From WJKR01 sp964556395 (GTDB taxonomy: Archaea; Nanobdellota; Nanobdellia; Woesearchaeales; WJKR01): a DNA stretch of 64,000 bases. The stretch is from the NCBI GenBank assembly GCA_964556395.1, contig CAZKVR010000001.1, forward strand, positions 186,001 through 250,000, written 5' to 3'. The notes under the pieces were generated by a model, which was not told where the DNA came from, searched no databases, and saw only the letters and a program-made list of their open reading frames with translations. The position numbers and the translations under genes were made by a program. Numbering within the stretch: the first letter of the stretch is position 1; each line of letters begins with the position of its first letter. Shown here in pieces: positions 48,736-56,242 of this stretch.

Positions 48736-49581
48736 TTATCCATACATGGTTCTGAGCCGCTTGACACGCTCCTTCACCGGCGGGTGCGTCGAGAACAACC
48801 TGGTGAGACCTTGCCGCGAGAAAGGGTTGACGATGAACATCGACGCCCCGGCTTCCGTGGAGGCGCGCATCGGCCGGCGCTTGTTCGCACCTTCCAGCTT
48901 CTCCAACGCCCGCGCGAGGTATTCGCCATGCCCGACGATCCTAGCACCACCCGCGTCAGCAGCGTACTCCCTGCTCCGGGATATCGCCAGCTGGATGATG
49001 GTCGCCAGTATTGGTGTCAAGATGGCCAGGACGAGCAACGACAGGATGTTCTCCCCGTCGCCGTCACCCCCCATGCCGCCGAAGATGGCCGCCCACCGGG
49101 CCATGAACGCCACGTAGCTTATGATGCCGGCTATCGTCGCGGCCACCGTGGCGATGAGGACGTCGCGGTGCTTGACGTGAGCCAGTTCGTGCGCTATCAC
49201 GCCTTTGAGCTCGTGCTTGGACAAGAGGTGCAGGATGCCTTCGGTCGCCGCCACCGAGGCTTTCTTCGGGCCGCGGCCGGTGGCGAACGCGTTCGGCGTC
49301 TGGGACGGCACGACGTAGACCGACGGCATCGGGATGTCGGCTTTCTGCGACAGCTCCCGCACGATGTCGATGAGTTGTTTGTGCTTCCTAGGGTCGGCTT
49401 TCTGGGCGCGGTACATCTTCAGGGCAATCTTGTCGCTCCACAGGTACATGCCGAAATTCATCAGCACCGACAGCACGATGGCTATCGTCAGCCCGCTGGC
49501 TCCGCCGACGAGGTAGCCGACACCTAAGAGGATGCCTGTCAGTACCGCCAACAACAAGGCCGTCTTGAACGCATAACTCAT
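48736..49581 (-). CDS. htpX: HtpX-type membrane zinc metalloprotease
   Basis: A 281-residue protein from ATG 49581; the open frame to 49647 runs through the promoter. Two N-terminal helices, then the M48 core: PNAFATGRGPKKASVAATEG, the zinc site GVIAHELAHVKHRD (HExxH) and the third ligand region SREYAADAGGARI. Further helices lie after the zinc site, and THPPVKERVKRL is the conserved C-terminus. It degrades misfolded membrane proteins. A TATA-like TTTAAAAAAC is about 30 bases upstream. Confidence 0.96.
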   Translation of the reverse strand: MSYAFKTALLLAVLTGILLGVGYLVGGASGLTIAIVLSVLMNFGMYLWSDKIALKMYRAQKADPRKHKQLIDIVRELSQKADIPMPSVYVVPSQTPNAFATGRGPKKASVAATEGILHLLSKHELKGVIAHELAHVKHRDVLIATVAATIAGIISYVAFMARWAAIFGGMGGDGDGENILSLLVLAILTPILATIIQLAISRSREYAADAGGARIVGHGEYLARALEKLEGANKRRPMRASTEAGASMFIVNPFSRQGLTRLFSTHPPVKERVKRLRTMYG

Positions 49582-49606
49582 ACTATTGGGGAAGGATGTG
49601 TGTTTT

Positions 49607-49975
49607 TTAAACTTGACGTAACCGGCGACAAGAAAGATACCTCCCAAGACCTTCGACCTGCCGGAGCTCGGTCTGCCACAACGCGTCCCGCGGCTTGTCC
49701 TCGACCTTGACGCCGTGTTGCGACAGGTAGGCGCGGAGCTTGCCGTACAGCCGTTTCCCTTCCGCGTCGAGATCCGTCAGGATGACCGCTTTCCCGTAGC
49801 GCCCAGCGACCCGTTCCGAGAACAGGTAGAGGTTGGTGTCGACCTCCTCGACGTTCGCCACGCCGACATCCTTAAGGGCTGCGACGTCGCGCCGGCCTTC
49901 GACGACGAAGCACGTGTCGCCGTCGTCAAACTCCTCCAAGGCGTCGAGGAATTCTGAAAGGGAGTGTTGTCCCAT
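49607..49975 (-). CDS. small Toprim-domain protein (primase/RNase M5-like)
   Basis: A 122-residue protein from ATG 49975, about 30 bases after a TATA-like TTTAAATG. Toprim motifs are visible: CFVVEGRRDVAAL with the catalytic glutamate, and VILTDLDAEGKRLYGKL with the D-x-D metal site. It resembles the archaeal small Toprim proteins of COG1658, which are related to RNase M5 and DnaG catalytic cores. Its substrate is unknown. It is divergently transcribed from the gene at 50031 with 55 bases between the starts. Confidence 0.85.
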   Translation of the reverse strand: MGQHSLSEFLDALEEFDDGDTCFVVEGRRDVAALKDVGVANVEEVDTNLYLFSERVAGRYGKAVILTDLDAEGKRLYGKLRAYLSQHGVKVEDKPRDALWQTELRQVEGLGRYLSCRRLRQV

Positions 49976-50030
49976 GACAGGAAGATGAAGAGAAAAGCAT
50001 TTAAAGTTGTTACGAAGTGGTAAATCCATA

Positions 50031-51167
50031 ATGGACGCTCACGAACGAGAGAAATACGCGCGGTACAACCGCAGGCTCCTACGGGCACTCCAACACTTCT
50101 ACAACCAACGGCTCGACACCATCAAGAAAGCTGATATGGAGTCGAAGAAGGAATTCGTCACAGGACTCAAGGACGTCCTTGACAAGGCGGCAGTCATCAA
50201 GCGGCGGATGCCGCGGAAGTACGTCCCGATGAGGGGGTTGTTCAAGCGGCTCTACGACGACCTCTACGGCGGCAAGGGCTCGTACCTCTCAGCCTTGGAG
50301 TCGGGCGATGAGAAAGCGATAAGGGATGCCGAGGAAAAGGTCCTTCATAGGATGGATAAGGGCATGCGACACCTCAAGCCGCCGAGAGGCTTGGACATGG
50401 ATGACGTCGAGGAGCTGTATCACGAGGTCGGACTGCAGGCCCGTCACAAGGCCCGTGCCAAGTCATCCAGCCCGTTCGTACGGACGGCTGCGCTCATCGC
50501 GGTCTTCCTCGTCATGAGCAGCTTCACCCCAGTCATAGCCCAGACGGCTGAGAAGCCATTCACCACGGACGAGAAGAAGACGTCGATGTTTGAAGAGATA
50601 AAACAAGACATCAAGGGCGTCGTCGCCAGTGCCATCAACCTCGCCGAGACCGGCTCTGACGGCATGTCCGGGCGGATGCACCTCGTCCGCGAGGCGGGAG
50701 ACGTCGGTGACGAGGCGGAGTCGGACCTGTCGGAGCGCAAGGCCGAGGTGACGGCGTGGGCTGACGCTCTCAACCTCCTGGACAAGGATTTCGTAGGGAA
50801 GATACTGGACCAGGACGCGGTCAAGGCCGGCAAGGCGTTGGCGAACACGTGGAAGAAGCTATTGCCGAAAGGCTATAACGTGAAGGTGAAGACGTTCGAC
50901 AGCGCGAAGGACTCCATCAAGGTTCCTTTGGAGTACAGGCCTGTCGAGGAGTTGAAGGGCCGGTTGGCGAGGGACCGGACATCATTGGAGAAGGACGTAC
51001 AGTGGGGTCCTGAGACGAGCGTCCGTCGTGTGAAAGAGATTTTCTTAGGGCTCAACGAGAAGGAGGATTTCGTGTTCGTCATCCGCGAGCACGTGAAGAG
51101 CCAGAAGGATGACGACTCGAGGACCCAGACACGCCAGGTCAACGTCTTCATCAGCTACGAGGATTGA
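50031..51167 (+). CDS. unknown protein with one central membrane helix
   Basis: A 378-residue protein from ATG 50031 (start MDAHEREKYARYN); TTTAAAG about 30 bases upstream could be its TATA box. Residues about 1-145 are basic and helical and probably cytosolic. One hydrophobic helix (TAALIAVFLVMSSFTPVIAQ, about 155-174) separates them from an acidic-to-mixed region of about 200 residues ending in a beta-rich part. The helix ends like a signal cleavage site (VIAQTA), so the C-terminal part may face outward. No cysteine and no recognised domain. Convergent with the gene at 51169, one base apart. Confidence 0.8.
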   Translation: MDAHEREKYARYNRRLLRALQHFYNQRLDTIKKADMESKKEFVTGLKDVLDKAAVIKRRMPRKYVPMRGLFKRLYDDLYGGKGSYLSALESGDEKAIRDAEEKVLHRMDKGMRHLKPPRGLDMDDVEELYHEVGLQARHKARAKSSSPFVRTAALIAVFLVMSSFTPVIAQTAEKPFTTDEKKTSMFEEIKQDIKGVVASAINLAETGSDGMSGRMHLVREAGDVGDEAESDLSERKAEVTAWADALNLLDKDFVGKILDQDAVKAGKALANTWKKLLPKGYNVKVKTFDSAKDSIKVPLEYRPVEELKGRLARDRTSLEKDVQWGPETSVRRVKEIFLGLNEKEDFVFVIREHVKSQKDDDSRTQTRQVNVFISYED

Positions 51168-51168
51168 G

Positions 51169-51552
51169 TCAGCGGAGTTCTCGGATTGCTGATCGCCGCT
51201 TGTCGGTCCACTCCTGGTGTTCGGTCGTGGGCAGCCAGGCGTCGCCGCTCGTGGCGACCGTGACGAGTTCTTCGAGGAGGCCGTGGGCGTACGCGGCGTA
51301 GCCTTCGAGGCCTTCGCCCGACGTCTTGGCGACACGTGCAGGTCCTAGCGCGCGGAGGTGTGCGTGGAGCGGTGACGGGCCTGACGGTTCCCGCTTGAGG
51401 CCTGCGGTGACGTCCATGCCGTCCAAGGCGGTGTTCGCCGCCCGCATCGGGTAGCGCGTGGCGTGCTCGCCGTCCACGCTCTTCTCAGGTCCTCGTCGCA
51501 TCTCTTCAGAGGTGAATTTCTTGAGGGGTTCTCGTGCTGTGACTGGCTCCAT
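51169..51552 (-). CDS. unknown small soluble protein
   Basis: A 127-residue protein from ATG 51552, with TTTTTATGCG about 30 bases upstream as a likely TATA box. It is hydrophilic with no signal peptide, membrane helix or cysteine, has many alanines and glutamates, and a likely helical middle (HAHLRALGPARVAKTSGEG). No family recognised. Convergent with the preceding plus-strand gene and divergent from the Lrp-type gene. Confidence 0.65.
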   Translation of the reverse strand: MEPVTAREPLKKFTSEEMRRGPEKSVDGEHATRYPMRAANTALDGMDVTAGLKREPSGPSPLHAHLRALGPARVAKTSGEGLEGYAAYAHGLLEELVTVATSGDAWLPTTEHQEWTDKRRSAIRELR

Positions 51553-51595
51553 GTCCGACGGTTAAGACTGCGTCGCATAAAAAGGTTTGCTAAAA

Positions 51596-51604
51596 TTATA
51601 TATA
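51596..51604 (+). promoter_or_regulatory. TATA box of the RAM-domain gene
   Basis: TTATATATA, 24-32 bases before the ATG at 51628. The distance implies a leaderless transcript and argues against the earlier in-frame ATG at 51607, which would lie upstream of the transcription start. Confidence 0.6.
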
Positions 51605-51627
51605 GGATGACCGCTCACTCGGGATTG

Positions 51628-51867
51628 ATGGAAGTCGCCTACATCCTCGTCGATTGCCGTCACGGCAAGCTGAAGATCGCGGCGAACGCCCTGCGCCGCC
51701 ACGAGGAGGTTGAGGAGTTGCACGAGGTGTTCGGAAGCGCAGACCTCGTCGTCAAGATCGTCTGCGAGGATCGCGAGGAGTTGAAGGCGTTCATCCAGAA
51801 CAAGCTCCAGATCACCGAGGGTATCCGGACGACGGAGACCTTGGTCGTGAGCGACCTCGAAGGCTAA
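51628..51867 (+). CDS. stand-alone Lrp/AsnC-type RAM domain protein
   Basis: A 79-residue protein (MEVAYILVDC start) that consists only of the ligand-binding RAM domain of Lrp/AsnC regulators: HGKLKIAANALRRHEEVEEL, FGSADLVVKIVCEDREELKA and IRTTETLVVSD. The DNA-binding helix-turn-helix is absent. Such single-domain proteins bind amino acids and modulate partners or act as sensors. Start 51628 is set by the TATA spacing. Its stop overlaps the convergent hef stop. Confidence 0.88.
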   Translation: MEVAYILVDCRHGKLKIAANALRRHEEVEELHEVFGSADLVVKIVCEDREELKAFIQNKLQITEGIRTTETLVVSDLEG

Positions 51868-54080
51868 CCCTCGTAAGGCCGGTCCAGCACGTCCTGTATC
51901 GTCTTGGCTTTCTTCTCGCCGATGAGCTCGACGTCCTGGAGTTCTTCTTCCGTGGCTTCCAACACCTGCCTGACCGTCCCGAAGTGTTTGAGCAAGGGCT
52001 TCGCCAGCTTGGGGCCGATGCCCGGCAGGCTCCCCACGACGTACTCCTGGCGTTCCTTCAAAGTCCAGGGCTTCGCGCTGTGCGGCGTGTGGCTCCGGTC
52101 GTCGTGCTGTTGCACCCGCTTCGCCATGGCCAGTAGGACGCCGGCGGTGTCTTGCGCCGACGCCGTCCGTAGCAATGGTATGTGGTATGAGAGCATGATG
52201 GTAGCGAGCATGCCTCTGATGGCCGCCGGGCTCACCCTTCGTTGCGCGTACAGGTCTTCCTGTCCTTCGAGTATGAGGACTGGCTTGTACACCGACCGTA
52301 GCGCGGAGAGTTGCGATAACAGCCGTCCGTCGACGATGCTGTCGACGAAGTCCTTCACCGTCTTGTATTCCACCACGACGTCGTCGCCTACCTGGTAGTC
52401 GCCGACTTCCAGTTGTTTGAGGTCGAGCGCGGCGTCCCCTGCCAATAACGCTTTCATGACTGCCGAGCCTTTCTCCCTGTAGTCGGCGGTGATGGTTATC
52501 TTCTGGGGCTTCTCGTACGATGACAACGTCGGTCGGCCTTTGGGCGGCTCCTGCTTGGTGGGGCCTGTGAAATTCTTCTTCAGCTTGGCGATGGTGCGGT
52601 ACATGCGTTTCTCCTTGTGGTGCGCCGACCACCTGTAGCCCTCGTCGCGCGTGTCCTTGGCGATGAGGATGGCGACGCTCCCCGCACTGTGCCTTCCCGT
52701 CCGGCCACGGCGCTGTACCGTCCTGATCGCGCTGGGGATAGGCTCGTAGAAGATGACGCCCTCCACGGCCGGGATGTCGAGTCCTTCTTCCGCCACGCTC
52801 GTGGCGATGAGGATGTTGAACTCCCCTTCCCTGAAACGTTCCACCATCCGCTTCTGCTCTTTCTGCGACAGCCCGGTCGTGCCTTTCTTGGCCTGGCCGA
52901 CGAAGATCTCCGCGGAGGCGAGGTCTTTCAATTCCTCTTTCAGCACCGTGCCCGTGATCCTGAACTGCGTGAAGATGATGAACTTCTTGTCCTGGCCCGT
53001 CATGAAGGCTTTCGTCAGGTAGTCCTTGAGCCGAGCCACCTTGGGGTGTTCGACGCCTTCCTCCACGGCGCGGTCGGCGAGTATCACGGCTGCTTTGAAA
53101 TCTGCGTCCTTGACGAGGTTCTGCACGGCTTTCGTCTTGCTCGTCCGCGACAGTGATTGGAGTTGGTGGAGGTATGCCGACAACGCCCTGACCGTCTGGG
53201 TCTCGCACAGCTCGAGGGCGTGCTGGACCTTCAACGCCTCCGCCAACAGGCTGATGGTCTTGAGGACGTCGAACCCCTTGTCGCCTCTGGCGGTCTGGGC
53301 GTGGAGTTCCGCTTGCATCTTGAGCAGGGTCGTCTTGTTGTAGTTCCTCGTGTCGCCTTTGAGGACGCCGAGGCTTTTCGCGTCGTCGAGCTTGCGCTGA
53401 TAGCATTTCTGAAGGTAGCTTTGGATGCGTTTGAGGTAGCTGTCGAGAGTGACCTCGAGGAAGCGGGTGTCGACGTCCTGCGTGTACTCCTTGAGCTCCG
53501 CGTCGTCCGGCGATCTCAGCTCGATAGCCTCTATGTGGAGGTTCTCGCACACCGTCTTGATAGTCTCCTCGTCGGATCCCGGCGAGGCGGTGAGGGCTAA
53601 TACGCGTTCGTGCAGGGCTTTCTTGTGGTACTGGTCGGCTATGTAGACGTACGCGTAGTCGCCCGTCGCCCGGTGCGCCTCGTCGAACACGAGCAGTCCA
53701 ACGTCTCGCATTGATATCTTGTTGCTGATGAGGTCGTTCTCCAGGCCTTGCGGCGTGCTGAAGATGAATCGCGACTCGTTCCACAGCTTGACTCGTTTGG
53801 CCGGCGTGACGCTGCCTGTCAACAAGGAGAATTCTTCCTCGGGCAGGTCGAAGAGTTCGGTGAAGGTGTCGAGGTGTTGCTGCACCAACGGTTTCGTCGG
53901 TGCGAGGAAGACTATCTTGGCGTCGTCGTTCTGGTCGAGCCGGTGGGCTGCCATCATGGCTGCGATGGCGGTCTTCCCCATGCCTGTCGGGAGGACGACG
54001 AGGGTGTTATGTCTCGCCGCTGTGGCGAGTATGGTCTCCTGGTAGCGCCGCGGCGTGAACCCTGGTTTGAGAAGAGCCAT
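51864..54080 (-). CDS. hef: Hef-type helicase/nuclease (XPF family)
   Basis: A 738-residue protein. N-terminal superfamily 2 helicase with Walker A PTGMGKTAIA, LVFDEAHRATGDYAY (DEAH) and the late motif VQRRGRTGRHSAG. An ERCC4 nuclease domain follows: TADYREKGSAVMKAL and GDYQVGDDVVVEYKTVKDF, then a helix-hairpin-helix pair (LPGIGPKLAKPLLKHFG). Hef acts on stalled forks and branched DNA. In the nuclease motif the usual E-R-K is E-Y-K. Length is typical. A TATA-like CATTTAAACC lies about 25 bases upstream, so it is probably leaderless. Confidence 0.94.
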   Translation of the reverse strand: MALLKPGFTPRRYQETILATAARHNTLVVLPTGMGKTAIAAMMAAHRLDQNDDAKIVFLAPTKPLVQQHLDTFTELFDLPEEEFSLLTGSVTPAKRVKLWNESRFIFSTPQGLENDLISNKISMRDVGLLVFDEAHRATGDYAYVYIADQYHKKALHERVLALTASPGSDEETIKTVCENLHIEAIELRSPDDAELKEYTQDVDTRFLEVTLDSYLKRIQSYLQKCYQRKLDDAKSLGVLKGDTRNYNKTTLLKMQAELHAQTARGDKGFDVLKTISLLAEALKVQHALELCETQTVRALSAYLHQLQSLSRTSKTKAVQNLVKDADFKAAVILADRAVEEGVEHPKVARLKDYLTKAFMTGQDKKFIIFTQFRITGTVLKEELKDLASAEIFVGQAKKGTTGLSQKEQKRMVERFREGEFNILIATSVAEEGLDIPAVEGVIFYEPIPSAIRTVQRRGRTGRHSAGSVAILIAKDTRDEGYRWSAHHKEKRMYRTIAKLKKNFTGPTKQEPPKGRPTLSSYEKPQKITITADYREKGSAVMKALLAGDAALDLKQLEVGDYQVGDDVVVEYKTVKDFVDSIVDGRLLSQLSALRSVYKPVLILEGQEDLYAQRRVSPAAIRGMLATIMLSYHIPLLRTASAQDTAGVLLAMAKRVQQHDDRSHTPHSAKPWTLKERQEYVVGSLPGIGPKLAKPLLKHFGTVRQVLEATEEELQDVELIGEKKAKTIQDVLDRPYEG

Positions 54081-54135
54081 GGCTAGGGAGAACGAGCGCC
54101 TGGTTTAAATGCGTTGTGACGTCGTGGCCAGTGCT

Positions 54136-54366
54136 TCATGCACGGCCGCGGGCCATCTTAGCCTTGCTGATGTCTCCGTCCTTGTCGACGAAGTACAGGT
54201 AGCCGGGCTCTTTCCGGACGTTGGCGCGCGCGACCTTCTCGGCCCGTCCTTTCGCGCCCTTGCCGCCTCTGACCATGGGCGCCTTGCTGACGTCCCCTTG
54301 CTTGTCGACGAAGTAGAGGTAGCCGCGTTCCTTACGCACGCCCACTCGAGCAACTTTGTCTGCCAT
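54136..54366 (-). CDS. small two-repeat protein (GYLYFVDKxGDxSKA repeats)
   Basis: A 76-residue basic protein made of two near-identical repeats of about 30 residues: KVARVGVRKERGYLYFVDK and KVARANVRKEPGYLYFVDK, each continuing GD-V/I-SKA and ending in a basic glycine segment. Each repeat looks like a small beta-hairpin unit. I recall similar short repeats in other DPANN and CPR genomes, but no function is known to me. GGGGGTG stands before the ATG. A three-codon upstream frame (54373-54384) overlaps that ribosome site. Confidence 0.82.
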   Translation of the reverse strand: MADKVARVGVRKERGYLYFVDKQGDVSKAPMVRGGKGAKGRAEKVARANVRKEPGYLYFVDKDGDISKAKMARGRA

Positions 54367-54372
54367 GTGCTT

Positions 54373-54384
54373 TTACACCCCCAT
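54373..54384 (-). other. three-codon upstream frame in the leader of the two-repeat gene
   Basis: ATG GGG GTG TAA on the minus strand lies between the TATA box (TTTATATACC, near 54421-54430) and the ATG at 54366, and it includes the ribosome-site-like GGGGGTG. It may be chance or a control element. Confidence 0.3.
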
Positions 54385-54518
54385 GTGCACTGTTTTGTGG
54401 GTGATTCCCGGCGACGTTGGTATATAAAACTTCCGATTTTCTCGAGGAGAAGGGCTGAAATGGGGTCTCTGGAAACGCAGAGGAACTTTTTTATAAACAG
54501 GTCTTCTCCTTGACAACT

Positions 54519-54788
54519 ATGCTCCTGGTGAAGTTCTTCGGCCTCATGGACATCTTCAGCGCGGTCGTCATGCTCCTCGTCCAGTTCGACGTCACGCCGT
54601 GGCGTGTCATCCTCACGGCGGCCGGGTGGCTGTTCCTCAAGGGATTCCTGTTCCGGGGTGAGCTGGCGAGCATGATCGACATGGGCATCGGCGGGTATCA
54701 CATCCTCATGGTCGTCCTGCCCATCCCGTTCGTCACGTACGTGGCGGCGGCCTATCTTTTCATCAAGGGCATCGTCTCCATCTTCTAG
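54519..54788 (+). CDS. unknown small multi-helix membrane protein
   Basis: An 89-residue protein with three to four hydrophobic helices (LMDIFSAVVMLLVQF, VILTAAGWLFLKGFLF, YHILMVVLPIPFVTYVAAAY and a short C-terminal one). ATG 54519 is about 22-30 bases after TTTTTTATAAAC, giving a leaderless mRNA; the in-frame TTG at 54510 is less likely. No family recognised with confidence. It shares a palindromic CTAG with the convergent gene as both stops. Confidence 0.78.
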   Translation: MLLVKFFGLMDIFSAVVMLLVQFDVTPWRVILTAAGWLFLKGFLFRGELASMIDMGIGGYHILMVVLPIPFVTYVAAAYLFIKGIVSIF

Positions 54789-55501
54789 TCGTACGTACGC
54801 TTGTAGAACCACGTGGCTGCGAAGGCGAGGATGGCGGCGACGACGTAGCTGAACACGCCTCCGAGGAGTATGAGGAGGAAGTAGACGCCGACGAAGATGG
54901 TGACGAACACCCAGAGCCAGCGCCGGTAGTAGAGGATGTGGAAGCCTTCTTGGCCGTTGATCGGTATCAGGCCGAAGAACGCGATGGCGGCGGTGGCTTG
55001 GAGTATCTTGGTGATGAGGATGCTGTCCGTCGCGAGTGCGATCGGCTTGAGCGGTATCATGAGGAGGACGCACGCCGCCGGCGCCGCGATGCCGATGCTG
55101 GCGAGGTGCTTGTAGTTCAACCCGTACCGGAAGGCTCCGAGCCTGAGGCGTTTGGATTCCGTGATGCGGAGGTGTCCTGGCGCGACGTAGGGGATGATTC
55201 CTTTGAGGAAGAGGGCGAGGAAGATGCTGATGGGGAGGCCGTACTTGTGGGCGGTATACCGGGTCAGGTAGCCGAGCCTGAGCGCCAGCCATTTCTGCGC
55301 GACTGTGCGGAGCATGATGACGGCGAACGACGCCCCTGCGACGGCGAGGAACGTCCAGAGGAGGTAGCTCACCGTGACTTCTCCTTGTCGTATCCAGTCG
55401 AGCAGGTTGACGATGAAGCCTATGCTGAGGGCTGTGACGAGCATGGCGACGAGTTCTTTGAGGGTGAATTCTTTCGCCTTGGCTGACGCGCGTCGGTACA
55501 T
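54785..55501 (-). CDS. site-2-protease (M50) homologue lacking the catalytic residues
   Basis: A 238-residue, multi-helix membrane protein. The layout matches archaeal M50 proteases: the zinc helix corresponds to LRTVAQKWLALRLGY where active members have H-E-x-x-H, followed by a helix and the APGHL turn, then the KHLASIGIAAPAACVL region, and FFGLIPINGQEGF at the place of the N-P-x-D-G motif. Both histidines, the glutamate and the aspartate are missing, so it cannot bind zinc in the usual way. Derlin- or iRhom-like pseudoprotease roles are possible by analogy only. Convergent with the small membrane protein at 54519. Confidence 0.7.
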   Translation of the reverse strand: MYRRASAKAKEFTLKELVAMLVTALSIGFIVNLLDWIRQGEVTVSYLLWTFLAVAGASFAVIMLRTVAQKWLALRLGYLTRYTAHKYGLPISIFLALFLKGIIPYVAPGHLRITESKRLRLGAFRYGLNYKHLASIGIAAPAACVLLMIPLKPIALATDSILITKILQATAAIAFFGLIPINGQEGFHILYYRRWLWVFVTIFVGVYFLLILLGGVFSYVVAAILAFAATWFYKRTYD

Positions 55502-55524
55502 GCCTCTTCCCTTGGGAGGATTCT

Positions 55525-56202
55525 TTAAGAATGTTGCGCTTGCTCTTCCAATAGTTGGCGGTAGCGGCCCTGGACTCCTTGGAGGTGTCCTGCGCCGAGG
55601 ACTGCGAGCATCTTCTTGTCAGGGTGTTGGAGCGTCGCGGCTGCGAGCCGTCGGGCCATGAACTCGTTGCGTTCTTCCACGAGGATGCGGTGCATGGTGG
55701 GGTAGCGTCCTTTGAGCTCGTCGAGGAGCAGGGTGACGAGCTTTCTCGGCGGGACTTTCTTGAGGTCTATCTTCATCCGCTTGGCGCGCCGCTTGCCGAA
55801 CAGGAGGTCTCCGAGGAAGCGCCACTTCTCCTTCCTCGTCAGCTGTTTGGAGAACCGTTTGAGCGTGGTCTGGAGGTTGCGGTCCATGAGCAGGACCTGT
55901 TTCTGGTTGTTCTTCGCCAGCACCACCGCTTGTTTCATGTCAGACCCTGGCTGGACGCCGACCATGCGTCCGAGTTTCCGTTGGAAGTAGCTGCCGATGA
56001 TGGCGAACAGGTATCCTTTCAGGCCTATCCTGCCTATCATCCTGGGCGAGTAGCTCGGCTTCTGGTCTGACAGGAGCGCGTGGAGTCGTTGCCGGTCGAG
56101 CTCCACGGCCACGATGTCGGGGTCTTGCTCGAGGAAGGCTTTCTTGATCTCGTTGACGCTGTCCTCGGCGATGTGGCTGGTGCCGATGAAGGTGACGGGC
56201 AT
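55525..56202 (-). CDS. TraB/PrgY-family protein
   Basis: A 225-residue protein from ATG 56202; TTTAAAAGCC about 27 bases upstream sets this start over the ATG at 56241. TraB signature elements: FIGTSHIAEDS at the N-terminus, IVAVELDRQRL, LLMDRNLQTTL, the ERN in LVEERNEFMARRL and the closing AVLGAGHLQGV. Family members (PrgY, GumN and TIKI relatives) are thought to be metal-dependent, possibly protease-like; the archaeal role is unknown. The hydrophobic C-terminal helices found in some archaeal TraB proteins are absent here. Confidence 0.9.
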   Translation of the reverse strand: MPVTFIGTSHIAEDSVNEIKKAFLEQDPDIVAVELDRQRLHALLSDQKPSYSPRMIGRIGLKGYLFAIIGSYFQRKLGRMVGVQPGSDMKQAVVLAKNNQKQVLLMDRNLQTTLKRFSKQLTRKEKWRFLGDLLFGKRRAKRMKIDLKKVPPRKLVTLLLDELKGRYPTMHRILVEERNEFMARRLAAATLQHPDKKMLAVLGAGHLQGVQGRYRQLLEEQAQHS

Positions 56203-56242
56203 GGTGGGGTGTAAGGAAGACTGGCTTTTAAATTGTTGCATC

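Noticed and set aside
51562..53784. 740-codon minus-strand frame
   Set aside because: It runs within hef in a different frame and has a typical shadow composition; hef carries all the motifs.
54105..55292. 395-codon minus-strand frame
   Set aside because: It overlaps three well-supported genes on both strands and lacks any recognisable feature.
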